Source: Pseudoscleropodium purum
Taxonomy: Eukaryota; Streptophyta; Bryopsida; Hypnales; Brachytheciaceae
Length of the DNA: 64,000 nt
Reading direction: 5' to 3'
NCBI GenBank assembly: GCA_963969395.1
Contig: OZ017796.1
Span: forward strand, 3,908,501-3,972,500
Every line of letters begins with the position of its first letter. Position 1 is the stretch's first letter. Positions 49,786 through 61,552 of the stretch are shown here, piece after piece. The position numbers and the translations under genes are program-made. Under the pieces are notes generated by a model that did not search any database, was not told where the DNA came from, and was given only the letters and a program-made list of their open reading frames with translations.

Positions 49786-51066
49786 GTCCACAATTGCAAT
49801 TATTAATGGTGCAAGTCTATTGTAGACAAATTTTTAGAAGTTCATTATATTTTAGATTAATGTACAACACTACAACAATTTTGTCTACAATGGGCCTTAA
49901 CTCCTAAAATAAGTTCTTTTGGATGTTTAGAAGCCAAAACAAGCTTCAAAATACTCTTTGGCAAGTAAGGCTAAAATCTTCATCATTTTATAATGTACTA
50001 TAAGAATTCAAGTGCCTGATCTTTTTGTAAACTTGTTTGAGTATATAAATTTTTAAATTTCAAAATGCAAAACACTACTAATTTCAAGATTATAATGCCT
50101 AAACTTCAAAAATTAGTTTTTTCTAGCCCTTTCTAGAGGTGAAGTTTCGTCTTTCAATTCCATCTTATTAGAGCTATTAACAATTTTTTTATTATTAGAA
50201 ATTTAACTTTAGAGGACACTAAATCCGTCACACAAAGTACTATCAACAAGGTGAATTTTGTATTTTGCAAGGTAAATGTAAAGAAGGCCCCCTCTTTTGT
50301 ACGATGTTAATCCTATGTTCGTCATCCCTCTAGGCGAATTGGGACCTCTGATTGAAAAAAAGATAATTCAAAATTTGCAAATTTTTCAGGTGTGGCAAAT
50401 AAAACATTCATGCATTTTCTCGAAGGGAAAATCCACCTTACTAGTCCCACTTCATGGGATGGGTTCCGTCCTGCCTTGCCTTGACTTTGGTTCAGTGAAG
50501 TCAAAATTTAATAAGTTGTTTCCCAAGCTGGAAAAAGTACTATCCATACGGAACAAATTAAATACTTCATGACCTTGCGTCAAAAGGTTGAAAACGGATC
50601 CAGTACATCCAACCAGTTTTTGTTTGGTCTTGTTTTCAGACCAGTGGTCATGTGACTTTTCTTTTAAGAAGGTCTTGATGGAAATTTCATGGCTCCTTCA
50701 GTCTGGGTGTTTTGAATTGAAGGAGGTCAATTTTAAGTATGTAATTTTTGTATGCAATTATCATTATAGTCTGACACTTTTTTTACACATTTACCCTCTT
50801 TCTATTCTATAAGCTCGAAACTGCCTTTTTTTTTTAAAATTTTTTTTTAAGGAAATTGGGCACTTAATTGCCTCAAAAAAAATTACTGCTTCCAGCTGCC
50901 TTCGAGGTGAAGCACTGCCTGTGAGCTCTGTTTTGGCTCTTGTGAATGATTTTGCTAGCCTCTGTTTGTTTGTTTTTGTCCCATGCCGGTCTTGTATTTC
51001 TATTCTTGCAGTAAAGGTTCCCTTTCTTCTTGTAAAAATTTATTTATTTTAAATGGATCCAGCCAG
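49786..51066. other. Intergenic DNA, no gene supported
   Basis: Open frames at 50297-50572 and 50588-50812 are short and without known motifs. The stretch about 50880-51060 ends in T-rich TTATTTATTTT and could be the tail of a retroelement, but I cannot show it. Confidence 0.3.
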
Positions 51067-51408
51067 TAAGGTAACAGGCTCAGAAATCGCCCACCTTAGA
51101 ACTGAAACTAAATTTTGGAGAGGTGAAACGTCTTGAAATATTTTTCAGTAAATTTTCCTCGAAAGAGAAGAGGAAATGGCATCTAATCCAAGTCGTTTCA
51201 TATTTTTCGGAGCTTTGTGAAATGAGTTATGAAATTTTGAAGTTTAAGTGGCATAGGGCTCTAAAATCGCCCAACCCCTAAATTGTACACTGTTTGTACA
51301 TTACTGAATGCTATGAAATAGTTACATGTAAAACCTGTGCGTATTTGAATAGGGTGGGTGATTTTCGAGCTTGTGCAATTTTAGAGCTTGTTACCTTACT
51401 ACCAATAT
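51067..51408 (+). mobile_element. TA-AGGTAAC element, copy F7
   Basis: TAAGGTAACAGGCTCAGAAA at the left and TTAGAGCTTGTTACCTTA at the right are inverted ends. The core TCGTTTCATATTTTTCGGAG is the reverse complement of the core in 53727-54141. Confidence 0.75.
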
Positions 51409-51505
51409 ATGGTAAACAGCCATAACCATTGCTGGGTGACAAAGTAACAGCCCCAACATAAACCATAGCTGGCCCAGATCACGGTGACGTAAACTTCACA
51501 GCAAC

Positions 51506-51828
51506 AAGGTAGGAGGTCCATAAAGCGATCACCTAAGCACCGAAACTGAATTTTGGGGGAGGTAAAACATCTTGAAATATTTTTTCAGTAAATTTTCTTT
51601 GAAAGACAATAGGAAATGACACCTAACCTAAGTTGTTTCATATTTTTTTTTGAGCTTTGTGGAATTAGTTACGAAGTTTTGACGTTAAAACCCACAGGGC
51701 TGTGAAATCAACCACTTCCTCAAATGCACATGCTTTGTACAGTTTGATACATTGAAAAAATCAAAATGTACCTCCGTGTCATGTTCGGTTCAAATCGCCC
51801 ATTGGCAGTTCGAGCCTCTTATCGTTAA
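51506..51828 (+). mobile_element. TA-AGGTA element, copy F8
   Basis: AAGGTAGGAGGTCCATAAAG starts it. Its interior follows the F7 copy (CATCTTGAAATATTTTTTCA). The right end GAGCCTCTTATCGTTA is a decayed TACCTTA and abuts the F2 foldback. Confidence 0.6.
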
Positions 51829-51986
51829 GGTAACTCTGCCTATAACAGTCCGAATGGGAGCCAACCCACCACAGGCAAAATTGTACTAACAGTGTACATT
51901 CTAGTTCTTGAAATGTGCATCACTAGAACTTTTATGCTGGTGATGGGTTGGCTCCCATTTGGACTGTCATAGGCTGGTTTACCTTA
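51826..51986. mobile_element. Foldback element, TA-AGGTAAC type, copy F2
   Basis: The arms match those of 10860-11020 (TAAGGTAACTCTGCCTATAA; GGGTTGGCTCCCATTTGGAC). The loop is the reverse complement of the F1 loop, so the two copies differ in loop orientation. More arm mismatches than F1. Confidence 0.8.
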
Positions 51987-51989
51987 CTT

Positions 51990-52623
51990 AAGAAGGGCAT
52001 TGCTGATGCCCATCCCTGCAACAACAACTCTGCCCGCGTGTGGACATGATTCCATTCATTCCCCACACTTGGTGAAGAAGACCGATGGTGGCCGTCTGTC
52101 TGTCTTAATAAATTTCATTCCCCCCATGCTTAAGCTTAATATATACTGGAAAATAGTGTTATGATCATTACCCTGATACCCCATCCCCCGAACTTGGTGG
52201 ATCCGATCCATCCGGCTTTTCCTCCATGATTACAATTACGCAACAGCAGGCGCCACACAGGAGATTAAGCAAATCGGCAACGTCAGGCTCCCCCCCAAAT
52301 GTACTTGGAGTGTACATTCCACAACCACAACAGCGTCACGCCAAAATTGGATCTGAGCGCCTGACGTTTTCCGATCCCTTACAGGCAGTACCAAACAGGG
52401 CTATTGATACTCTACTTTTTGAAATCCAATTATTAATAATGAAGGTGGGCCTGTTCACTGAGAGAAAGCCTCGGGATTGAATCATTGATCTGTCTGTCTG
52501 GATGGATGGATGCTTCACCCGTATTGATACGGACTCATATCGATCGATAGCGTTTCAGTGGGGGTTCGTTGGCCAGAAAATAAGTTTAACAAGGCTGCGG
52601 ATGGACGGACGGATGGATCGATC
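51990..52623. other. GC-richer patch with an 84-codon open frame
   Basis: The frame at 52226-52480 starts MITITQQQAPHRRLSKSATS. No domain is recognised and no splice-supported extension was found. It may be a fragment of an unrecognised gene or chance. Confidence 0.2.
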
Positions 52624-53038
52624 TTTGGCGTGAAAAATGGAATTTGGAAGTTTTGGGGTTTGGGGTCAATGATGTGCATGATCTTCTGCATGAGAAATGA
52701 AATCTGGAAGTTTAGGGTTTGGGGTCAATGATGCACACGATCTTCTGCGCCAAATATGAAATTTGGAAGTTTAGGGTTTAGAGTCAATGATGTGCACGAT
52801 CTTCTACATGAAAAAAATGCAATTTGGAAGTTTAGGGTTTAGGGTCATTGATGTGCATGATCTTCTGTGTGAAAAATTGCAGCTTGGAAGTTTAGGGTTT
52901 GGGGTCAATGATGCACACGATCTTCTGCGCCAAAAATGAAATTTGGAAGTTTAGGGTTTAGGGTCAGTGATGCGCACGATCTTCTGCGCCCAAAATGGAA
53001 TTTGGAAGTTGAGGGTTGAGGGTCATCGATGTGCACAT
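52624..53038 (+). repeat. About 60-bp minisatellite, 7 units, with TTTAGGG motifs
   Basis: GAAGTTTAGGGTTTRGGGTC followed by ATGATGYRCAYGATCTTCTG repeats at 52647, 52707, 52766, 52827, 52887, 52946 and 53005, with spacing 59-61. Most units hold one or two copies of TTTAGGG, the plant telomere heptamer, joined by a non-telomeric half. Confidence 0.92.
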
Positions 53039-53570
53039 TGTTGTTTGCTGGGTCGGAGGAGATGATCAATCATCACAGCTAAGCTAGCTATGACTAAGTT
53101 CGATGCAGTTTTCATTTGAGTTGTTGTGGTGGTGATGATGTCCGCAAGTTCCAGAAGCTTTGGAAACTCTACAGTAGCTCAGACAATCTCGCAACACGGG
53201 ATTTGCTTGATCGAGCAGACAGAGTTGGCACTCAATTGTCTTCGTTAGCTCACTGATTGCTAGAATCAGTAGCTAGTCCATCATTTGGATTGGCGTACGG
53301 CTACATACGTTGCAGGGGAATTTTTGAATGGATTGGATCCCTCTGATCAAATGGGTTTCTGGGATCTGAAGCTAACTGTGTGTGGATCTGATTTAATGAA
53401 TATTATTCTCATGAGAAATCTGAAATTTCCCTGTAGAAAGCCTGTAGAATGCAGAAGAGTCTGTGGCTCAAGAAATTGATGGCAAATGAGGTAAACAAAA
53501 ACCAATGATACTGTGAATGAAGGATTGATAATGAATGGCTGATGCATAACATAACATAGGATTGTTGGCA
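53039..53570. other. Low-copy spacer, no gene supported
   Basis: Frames at 53285-53479 (plus) and 53347-53571 (minus) overlap and show no known motif. Confidence 0.35.
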
Positions 53571-53728
53571 TAAGGTAAAGTACCCCATTTCATTTCAGAC
53601 CAACTGGGAGCAAGCCCACTGTGGGCTGAATTCTGTTAGTGGTGTACATTCAAGTGGAGATTCACTAATATAATTCAGCCCATTATGGGCTTGCTCACAT
53701 TTGGTCTGAAAAAGGGTAGTTTACCTTA
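53571..53728. mobile_element. Foldback element, TA-AGGTAAAG type, copy F3
   Basis: TCAGACCAACTGGGAGCAAG pairs with CTTGCTCACATTTGGTCTGA. TAAGGTAAA and TTTACCTTA form the ends. The loop GTGGTGTACATTC recalls the F1/F2 loops although the arms differ in sequence. Confidence 0.75.
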
Positions 53729-54141
53729 AGGTAGGAGGCTATAATTGCGACCCTCTCCTTGCAACTGCCCCATAGCCGATTGTAAAATGGATGGGAGCTG
53801 ATCTTTAAACAGACCACTGTTGCTATTGAATGAATCAAGAAAAACTTACTTACTTTATTTCAAGAGCCAATCATTTCCTCCATGGTTCAAAAATCACTTT
53901 AGAAGTTGCAAGGGACAGATTGTGGGAAACTTATGGGTCACAAATAGGTACTCTACTGCAGAAATCTTTGAAAATTCATAACTAATTCAAAAATGCTTTG
54001 AAAAATATGAAACCACTTGTGTTATGTTCGGTATCCATTTTTCTTTCTCTGAAAAATGAGCTGAAAATATTTCTGTTCATGCCAACCTATGAAAAAGCCG
54101 GATCAGCCCTTAAAGGGTCACTTTTACAGCCATCTACGTTA
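53727..54141 (+). mobile_element. TA-AGGTAG element, long form, copy F4
   Basis: TAAGGTAGGAGGCTATAATT at the left and TTTTACAGCCATCTACGTTA at the right are inverted ends. It is nearly collinear with 57271-57680 and inverted relative to 58641-59056. It starts on the TA that ends the F3 foldback. Confidence 0.8.
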
Positions 54142-55253
54142 GAGGAATCACATTCTATCCTTCCTCTACCATTGCAGCGAGGATAGGCAAAGTACCATTA
54201 GACATGAGTTTTCTAGCACTTGGTGCAAAAATAATTTTTTTTGTGTAGGCACTCTTCACCACCTTAGGTGGCATTTATCTCTTAGCCTCCCTCTGAGGCT
54301 TAATCTCCCACAAGAAACTGGACTAATTGTTCTTCTCCTTTCTTTTAATGGTCACCTCTCTTTTCAAAAAACAACAACTATGGTAGCCAACACATTTCCA
54401 ACCACGGACCCATTCCCGTCATATAGGCTATATTCTTTCCAATTAGTAGGAGAAAAACAAGAGATTAATTATGGCACAATTTACAATGCAATCATGGCAC
54501 ATTAAGATTAGTTGCAATCTTTTTTTATTTTAAAATCAACCTATGGTTGGAAATAGGAAGGCCTACATGACAAGAATAGGTCAAATAGAATCTTCAATTA
54601 AAAAATTTGTAGTAATAAAATTCTGAAAAAATACGGAAGCCTTTTGAACATTGTTTCTATATATAGGAAAATTCTTGCACTTAAGAAACCTATGCCCCAA
54701 ATATGTAGAATTTCGTAAGTGGTCGAAAATAGGTCAGCTACCATATATAGAATTGATGTCTCATGGAGAGAACCGTGAATTTTTTACATTTTCAAAATTG
54801 CAGGTCTTTATGCTATAATTGTCAATCATTAATTGTGAGAAAAGGAACTTTAGATTTTTTCAGCAAGTCCAAAAGATAATTTGCCTTTTTTCCATTGATT
54901 TTTTAACTTTGGCTAATTAATCCCTATGTGCTTCGTCTAAATGTAATAGAATCATTTTTAAAAATCATAATAAATATTTTAAACTCCATGGAACATCTAC
55001 CATGTATGTTATTGATTTGTATAAAGCATCCTTTCTTCTTTCCATTGATGCTTTAAAACAATTCTCTTGAATCATCTTCAATGGATGTTGATTGGACAAA
55101 GTGCCCTTTCAAAACATTCACCATCCATCCAATTGATAGTTGAGCATTTAGGTATTTAAATGAAAATTCAAAAGCTCTAGCCAGCATTATTATATTTAGT
55201 ACAATTATCATAACTTCAAATATGAATCTTTTTTTTAAAAAAAAAATAGTAAA
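54142..55253. other. AT-rich intergenic DNA, nothing identified
   Basis: No gene, RNA gene or repeat copy recognised. Confidence 0.45.
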
Positions 55254-56955
55254 TTAACCCCTAAAGCACTAAACTATTTTTTGGCAACATAATAATTTTG
55301 GACAACTCACTATAAACAAATTTATTTATTTATTTTGCTGAAATTTTCACATGCAATATGTGCCCAAGGAGTAGCTTCAAGGCCAACAATTTTCATAACT
55401 TTTGACTACCTAGCTAAATCCCAAAGTCCCAAGGTCATTTTTTGGCTCAAATCCATTGAAAACTGCTATTTCTGCTGCATTCATCCAAAAAAACAGAATT
55501 TTTTTTTCAAAAATATAACTCTAAGATGTTGTACTTAACTTGACAAAGATCATATGGTAAAAATTTTATTAAGTTTGAACGTACAAATTGGAAGATACTT
55601 GCATTCAAAGTTTGGGGAAAAGTTTTTTTGGGCACTCCCCTCAAATTTCAAATGACTTTGATTGCCGTTGGTTGAATTTTGTACTACAAACTTTGAATTT
55701 AAAAATCTACCATACTCTACATTATGTTAGAAACACATACACCAATATTCAAATGATTTAGAGACTTACATCGCTCCATTAGAGAAGAATTGAGGCCAAA
55801 AGAAGACTAAGAATTCTCCAACCTCAATGACACTATAAATGCAGCCAACAGTGCGGTTTGACATGGCCAAGAGAGTGCCACGTCGTTTCCCCCCCTCAAA
55901 AAATTCAAACATTTTTGCATTTTAAGAATTAAATTTTTATTTTTATTTTTAAAACTTTATTTTTTTGACAATTGGTCGTACCTTTTGCTATGGGGGAACA
56001 TTGTTAGGAATAAAAACAAAAGGGGTTGTTATTGCCCTCAAATCTTCTCTAATGCCTCCAAAATTCTACAATGCAACTATATTGTGAAAAATTACAATAC
56101 AAACCTTTTTTTGCTATGAGATTTTCTACCCCATTTTTTGAAATTTCACAAATCCCAACACTAGATTGAAAGATGAAATTACTATTTACAAGATCTAAAA
56201 AGAAAAATTGGAAAAAACAACATCTCCTAAAGTCTATACAATTTCAAAGGCCTATGGTATTAGCTAAATGGAAAATGCCATTATGTAATTCTAAATATGC
56301 ATCCATTTTGTTCCTTGTCAAATCCAACATGTTCCCATCTGCATTCTTGATGGAGTTCCCGACATTGGAAATGTCGAAGCTCTCCACCTTCATTGAAGGT
56401 CCTTCATCTATTTGATTTAACAAGCACCTAAAATATTTGACTATAAATTTCAGAATATCATGTATGACCTTGCTTAGTCTCCACAATCTTCTCTCGTTGC
56501 TCACTTCCACAATTGGATTTGCTTTCAAAACCCTCCCTTCTTCCAAAGGTAAGGAAAAAGTACCTAACCAGCTTGCCCCTCGAGTTTGGTTTCACCAAAA
56601 AAAACTATAACTTCTTCATCCAACATTGGATTCAAATAAAAATCATATATCCTCAAACCTCTTAGAAAACTACATGTCCTAGAAAAAATGCAAAAAATCC
56701 TAGTATAAATTGAGCTCATAGGAACCTTCTTGAATTCCAAATTGTTGCCTACAAGGACAATGCAACTTTAGAGGTTAAAAAGCCATTGCATGATATGTTG
56801 TTTTCATTACTCAATAGGCAACCTAGGCAGCTCAATTTTTTTTTTAAATCACTTTTAGAAAAAACAAAAATTTGAAATTGGTTCTTTAGATTTTTATATA
56901 TGTAGGAAGCTTTGAATCATTCCATTTTTTTTTATTAATGGAATCAAAGTTATAT
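55254..56955 (-). mobile_element. Family B element (reverse) split by a nested TTAA element
   Basis: It begins TTAACCCCTAAAGCACTAAA. It matches family B up to TTTGACTACCTAG at 55413 and resumes at 56779 with GCCATTGCATGATATGT. The copy is truncated near 56955. Confidence 0.65.
55414..56778. mobile_element. Nested TTAA-type element, family M
   Basis: It lies exactly where intact family B reads ATGGTTAAAAAG. The left end is CTAAATCCCAAAGTCCCAAGG and the right end GCAACTTTAGAGGTTAA. The left interior resembles family A in reverse. Overlapping short frames at 56173-56546 on both strands are not recognised. Confidence 0.6.
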
Positions 56956-57270
56956 GGACCAAGGGAATACCAACTTGGGCATGAAAAGGACTCCTGAACA
57001 TTTTTATAAGCAGGGAATCACAACTGCCACTTTGTGTGCTGAAATTGAACAAATAAGAGCTTGTCAAGCCTACAAACCATTACCTTCACATATCAGAGCT
57101 TCATTTTGCTACAATTAGACACTGATAGTCTACTTGTGCCGGAAATAACTTTTCATTTGCCAAATTTTTCAAAAATTGAAGTGCCATGCTACTACTGCGC
57201 TAGACATAACATCCCGTACCATGCACTGTCACTACTTTGCCGTGGCTTTCCGGTGGATGGTGTATTTAAG

Positions 57271-57680
57271 TAAAGGTAGATGGCTGTAAAAGCGACCCCA
57301 CCTCTCCTTGCAACTGCCCCATAGCTAGTTGTAAAATGGATGGGAGCTGATCTTTAAACGGATCATTGTTGCTATTGAATGAATTAAGAAAAATTTATTT
57401 TCTTTATTCCAAGAGCCAATCATTTCTTCAAATTGCTTTAGAAGTTGCAGGGGGGCAGATTTTGGGAGACCTATGGTCACAAATAGGTACCTACTACATA
57501 AATCTTTGAAAATTTATAACTAATTCAAAAATGCTTCAAAAAAATATGAAACCACTTGTGTTACATTTAGCATTCATTTTTCTTTCTCTGAAAAATGAGT
57601 TAAAAATATTTCTGTTCATGCAAACCTATGAAAAAAGTGGATCAGCCCTTAAAGGGTCGCTTTTACAGCCATCTACCTTA
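57271..57680 (+). mobile_element. TA-AGGTAG element, long form, copy F5
   Basis: AAGGTAGATGGCTGTAAAAG and CTTTTACAGCCATCTACCTT are a 20-base perfect inverted pair. The interior is collinear with 53727-54141. Confidence 0.85.
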
Positions 57681-57809
57681 CTGTAACTTAGAATATTTCT
57701 CACCCAATAGTACTTCATCAGTAGCTAAGTGGACAGGTGGAGATTGCATGTGATGAGCAGGGTACCTGAAGGAAAGCCAGTGGACATGAATGCTATTGAA
57801 TGATCATCA

Positions 57810-58037
57810 TAAGGGAGCCGACCTATTTTCAACGACTTAAGCAATTACGGGGTATGTGGGGTGCAGATTTCCTGAGTGCATAAATTTTTCACTCCAAAAT
57901 ACATGAAACGACTTGAGTAAGATGTCAATTCTACTTGTCTTTCAAGGAAGTTTTACTGAAAAATATTTCAAGAAGTTTCATTTCCCCCAAAATCAGTTCC
58001 AACCCTTAAATGGTTCGTTTATGGACCTACTACCTTA
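57810..58037 (-). mobile_element. TA-AGG element, short form, copy F9
   Basis: The right end GTTTATGGACCTACTACCTTA mirrors AAGGTAGGAGGTCCATAAA of the 51506 copy. The left end TAAGGGAGCCGACC is weaker. Confidence 0.45.
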
Positions 58038-58640
58038 CCTCGATGCACACAGTGTGCACTTGCACTGAAAATGTCCCCATATTGGATACCTTGAGAGCTC
58101 TTTGTTGATTCTCTTTTGAGTTCCAAATTCACTGCCCTTTTCCTTCTGAACTCCAATGATTCAGCTCTTGAGCGAGGTTAATCTTATATGCAAAACAAGC
58201 AAATAGGTAGGCAAAACCCTCCAAAATATGATGTAATATAGATCATTACGACTTAAAACATGTCCTGCTGATCTGTGGGGACCAATTGCACCACCAAAAC
58301 TTCTTCTTGGGGACCTGCAACACCAAACAATCAAATGAAAATCTGGTGGGCATGACTATAGGAGCTGACCCATTTCTGATCATCCCCCCCATAGACTGAT
58401 TTCTTACTGATTCCAACCTATAGACTGATTTAATTACAGCACTGAGTCTTCAGCTTGCTACTCGGTTCCTCCTGGTTTGAGGCACTGACTGACTGGACTG
58501 CATTGGGTTGCTCGTTTCAATTTTTAAAAACATCGGCAAGTGGTGCCAGAGAGAGCAGGAGTCAGAAGGATTTTAAGAAAATTATCTGCAGTAACTTAAC
58601 CTGATCAAGACGAAGTTGAATCACTGGAGATAAACTTAAC
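58038..58640. other. Intergenic DNA, nothing identified
   Basis: Base composition is a little higher than in the desert. No ORF or repeat copy was recognised. Confidence 0.4.
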
Positions 58641-59056
58641 TCAAGGTAGATGGCTGTAAGAGCGACCCTTTATGGACTGATCCGGCTTTTTCATAGGTTT
58701 GCATGAACAGAAATATTTTTAGCTCATTTTTCGGAGAAAGAAAAATGGATGCTGAACGTAACACAAGTGGTTTCATATTTTTCGAAGCATTTTTGAATTA
58801 GTTATGAATTTTCAAAGATTTCTGCAGTAGGTAACTATTTGTGATCCATTGGTCTCCCAAAATCTGTCCCCCTGCAACTTCTAAAGCGATTTCTGAATCA
58901 TGGAGGAAATTATTGGCTCTTGAAATAAAATAAATAAAATATTCTTGATTCATTCAATAGCAACAATGGTCTGTTTAAAGATCAGCTCCCATCCATTTTA
59001 CAACCAACTATGGGGCAGTTGCAACGAGAGGGTTGCAATTACAGCCTCCTACCTTA
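58641..59056 (-). mobile_element. TA-AGGTAG element, long form, copy F6 (reverse)
   Basis: AAGGTAGATGGCTGTAAGAG at the left and ATTACAGCCTCCTACCTTA at the right. The interior is the reverse complement of F4 and F5 (TTTTTCATAGGTTTGCATGA). Confidence 0.85.
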
Positions 59057-59588
59057 GTGCACCTTCATTCATGAAAAAAATTTCCCACCAAAATTCTCAT
59101 CAAATGGATCATCCTCTTGAAGGAGGACCATTATTTCATGGCCTTGTTTGTATGTCTATATATAGTCAAGTGCTGAAATAAACCAATGCCATCTTATTGT
59201 GATTTGGGGCTCTTCTGCATGTTTCATGTGAAGATACACTACACTTGTTGTGAGGACCTTGTTTATTTTATTTTAAAACAAGTATGTTCAAGAAACACAT
59301 TGCAAGGGTTTTTGGTCAGGAAGAGAGGCTGATTTCACACAAGGTTAAGAACCTGTTGCCACCAAGTATTAAACCCGCAACCACAGTTGGGGTACCTCAC
59401 CACCATCACCTGGTATTTTAGGGTCATCTTGGATTGGACCTTGCTAATTTTATTGTACCAATGACTGGTGGTGAGGTACCAGTAGAAACATGGTCAGTGT
59501 AGACTAAGCTTTAAAACCTACACTTCATCTTTTTTTTTACTAGTTAGACCAACCATGGGTCCTAAAACTTTGTCTATGGGGACATAGG

Positions 59589-59714
59589 TAAGGTTGAAGA
59601 GCCCATTCCAGACACAATTTTGTGAATGTGCCATACATTTCAAACTACACATGTCACTTCACAAGATGCAAGTTGCCCCCCAAATGGGCTTGCCCAAACT
59701 TGTGTCTGGAATGG
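59589..59714. mobile_element. Small foldback element
   Basis: GCCCATTCCAGACACAA at 59601-59617 pairs with TTGTGTCTGGAATGG at 59700-59714. The left side starts TAAGGTTGAAGA, echoing the TA-AGG style. A T homopolymer follows the right arm. Confidence 0.55.
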
Positions 59715-59965
59715 ACTTTTTTTTTTTTTTTTAAATTTTTATCATAAGAGGCTAGTTGATGTTTCAATGCCACACTACTGTGTCTGAAATCAGATTCCAA
59801 TGCTCATTTGTAGGTTCAGCTCTAAAGGACAAGTAGCTCAAATTGGGCCTCTGAATGCCATTATGTTATTTTCAAGGTCAAACAGAGACTTGTTTCCAGG
59901 TATGTTATTCACCCCGTAAAGGAGGGTAACTCTGGTTTGAAAGACTGGTGTGAATGAAGCATCTG

Positions 59966-60881
59966 TTAACCCCTAAAGCTCCACCAAAAATGCTCCAAAC
60001 TGCCATTTTTAGGACAAGTACCAAAAAAACATTTTAAAACATTTTTAGACACTTGCAATCATAGGATTTTGTAGTGTTCTAATTTTAAAAGATGTGGAAA
60101 AAATTTCAGAAATTTTCGCCATGTAAATTGCAAGATATTAGCATTTGAATTGACAAGAAGCCTTTTGGGGGCCCTTCGAAAAACCGGGCAGCTGCACTTC
60201 ACAAGGTCACATTTGTATGAAAAAATGTCCAAAATGGTTGCAACTCTTTGGATTCATTCTTCAAGGTAAGTTGGCTACATGCTTGAAAAATTTCAAATCA
60301 TTTGGAATTGTACAATATATAGGAAAAAAATAGTAAGTAGAAAGAAGTAGAGAATGAATTAAAATACTAAATTATTAATAATTTAGTTATGGGATTGAAA
60401 AATGCCAATTCCAATGGTTATAATGTTGTAATAAAAAAATTTAATCTAATATTTTTATTTTATTTTTAAATACTGAAAATTATGTTCAATAAAGAACTTC
60501 AAAGTTTATTTTGGAGTAGAGAATCCGTAACTACCCGCAAACTAAAACGCATCATAACTTTTGACTCATTGATAAAAATGGAATGATTCAAAGCATTCTA
60601 TGTATGTATAGATGTAGAAAATTAATTTCAAATTTTTATTTTTGAAAAAAGTGATTTTTTAGATTTGTCCAAACTGCCCAAGTTGATAAACAAACTACAT
60701 ATCATGCCATAACTTTTTACTCATATTTCTTAATGTTCTAAAATTTAGTGCATATGAAAAATATTCCTTGTCTACACCTTCTATAAAAATTTGGGCCAAA
60801 AATATGGAAATATCCGCTCACATGCACTTGCCCCCAAAAGCTATGTTGCCAAAAAATGCAGCTTGGTCCTTTAGGGGTTAA
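59966..60881 (+). mobile_element. TTAA-flanked non-autonomous element, family B reference copy
   Basis: TTAACCCCTAAAGCTCCACC at the left and TGGTCCTTTAGGGGTTAA at the right: a CCCCTAAAG TIR with intact TTAA on both sides. It is the cleanest family B copy. No ORF above about 100 codons, and the 103-codon minus-strand frame at its right end is unrecognised. Confidence 0.85.
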
Positions 60882-60902
60882 TGAATATGGCCAATTGTCT
60901 AA

Positions 60903-61391
60903 GAGCATCCTTAGTCTTAATAGTACATGGCACTCCAACAAAAATTTTAAACTTTTGAATGGTGTATAATTTGAACTTGAAATTTGTATCATTGGAAACA
61001 CATTTAAAAGCACTTTGAGCAATGAATTTTTTTCTTTAGATTTAGACATTGGACAACTACTTCAAAATCAAGGTAAAAGTCACCAATTATTAGCAAATCA
61101 TAGTTACCAAAGCAAAATTTGGCCATAGACACTTCACATTGGGCTACATTTAGAATGCCCATGGCCAAATTTTGCTGTGGTAATTGAGATTTGCTAAAAC
61201 CTCTATAATTTGTGACTTTTACCTTGATTTTGAAGTAGTTGTCCAATGTCTAAATCTAAAGAAAAAATTCATTGCTCAAAGCACTTTTAAATGTGCTTTC
61301 AATGATACAAATTTCAAATTCAAATTACACACCATTTAAAAGTTAGAAAATACCGTTGAAGTGTCATATACTATTAGGACTAAGGATGCTA
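60903..61391. mobile_element. Long foldback MITE, arms about 230 bp, TAA flanks
   Basis: The left arm begins GAGCATCCTTAGTCTTAATA. The right arm ends TACTATTAGGACTAAGGATGCT and is its reverse complement for about 230 bases with scattered mismatches. The centre spacer is about 25-30 bases. TAA at 60900-60902 and 61392-61394 fits the 3-bp target of Tourist/PIF-Harbinger elements. No coding capacity. Confidence 0.85.
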
Positions 61392-61552
61392 TAACCCTTA
61401 AGAACTTAAATGGTGAACTCCATCCTTGATCCTTCCGTTAGGAGGTAAACTTATAAAGAACTAACATGTTCCATCCCCTTAGATGAATTCTTAAGTCCCT
61501 TTAGGACAACAAGATCATTTGACTATCCACCATAATTGGGTGGACTGTGGTG

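Noticed and set aside
50880..51060. Possible LINE 3' end (T-rich tail after a GC-richer segment)
   Set aside because: No reverse-transcriptase or endonuclease motif was seen upstream and no second copy exists in the window.
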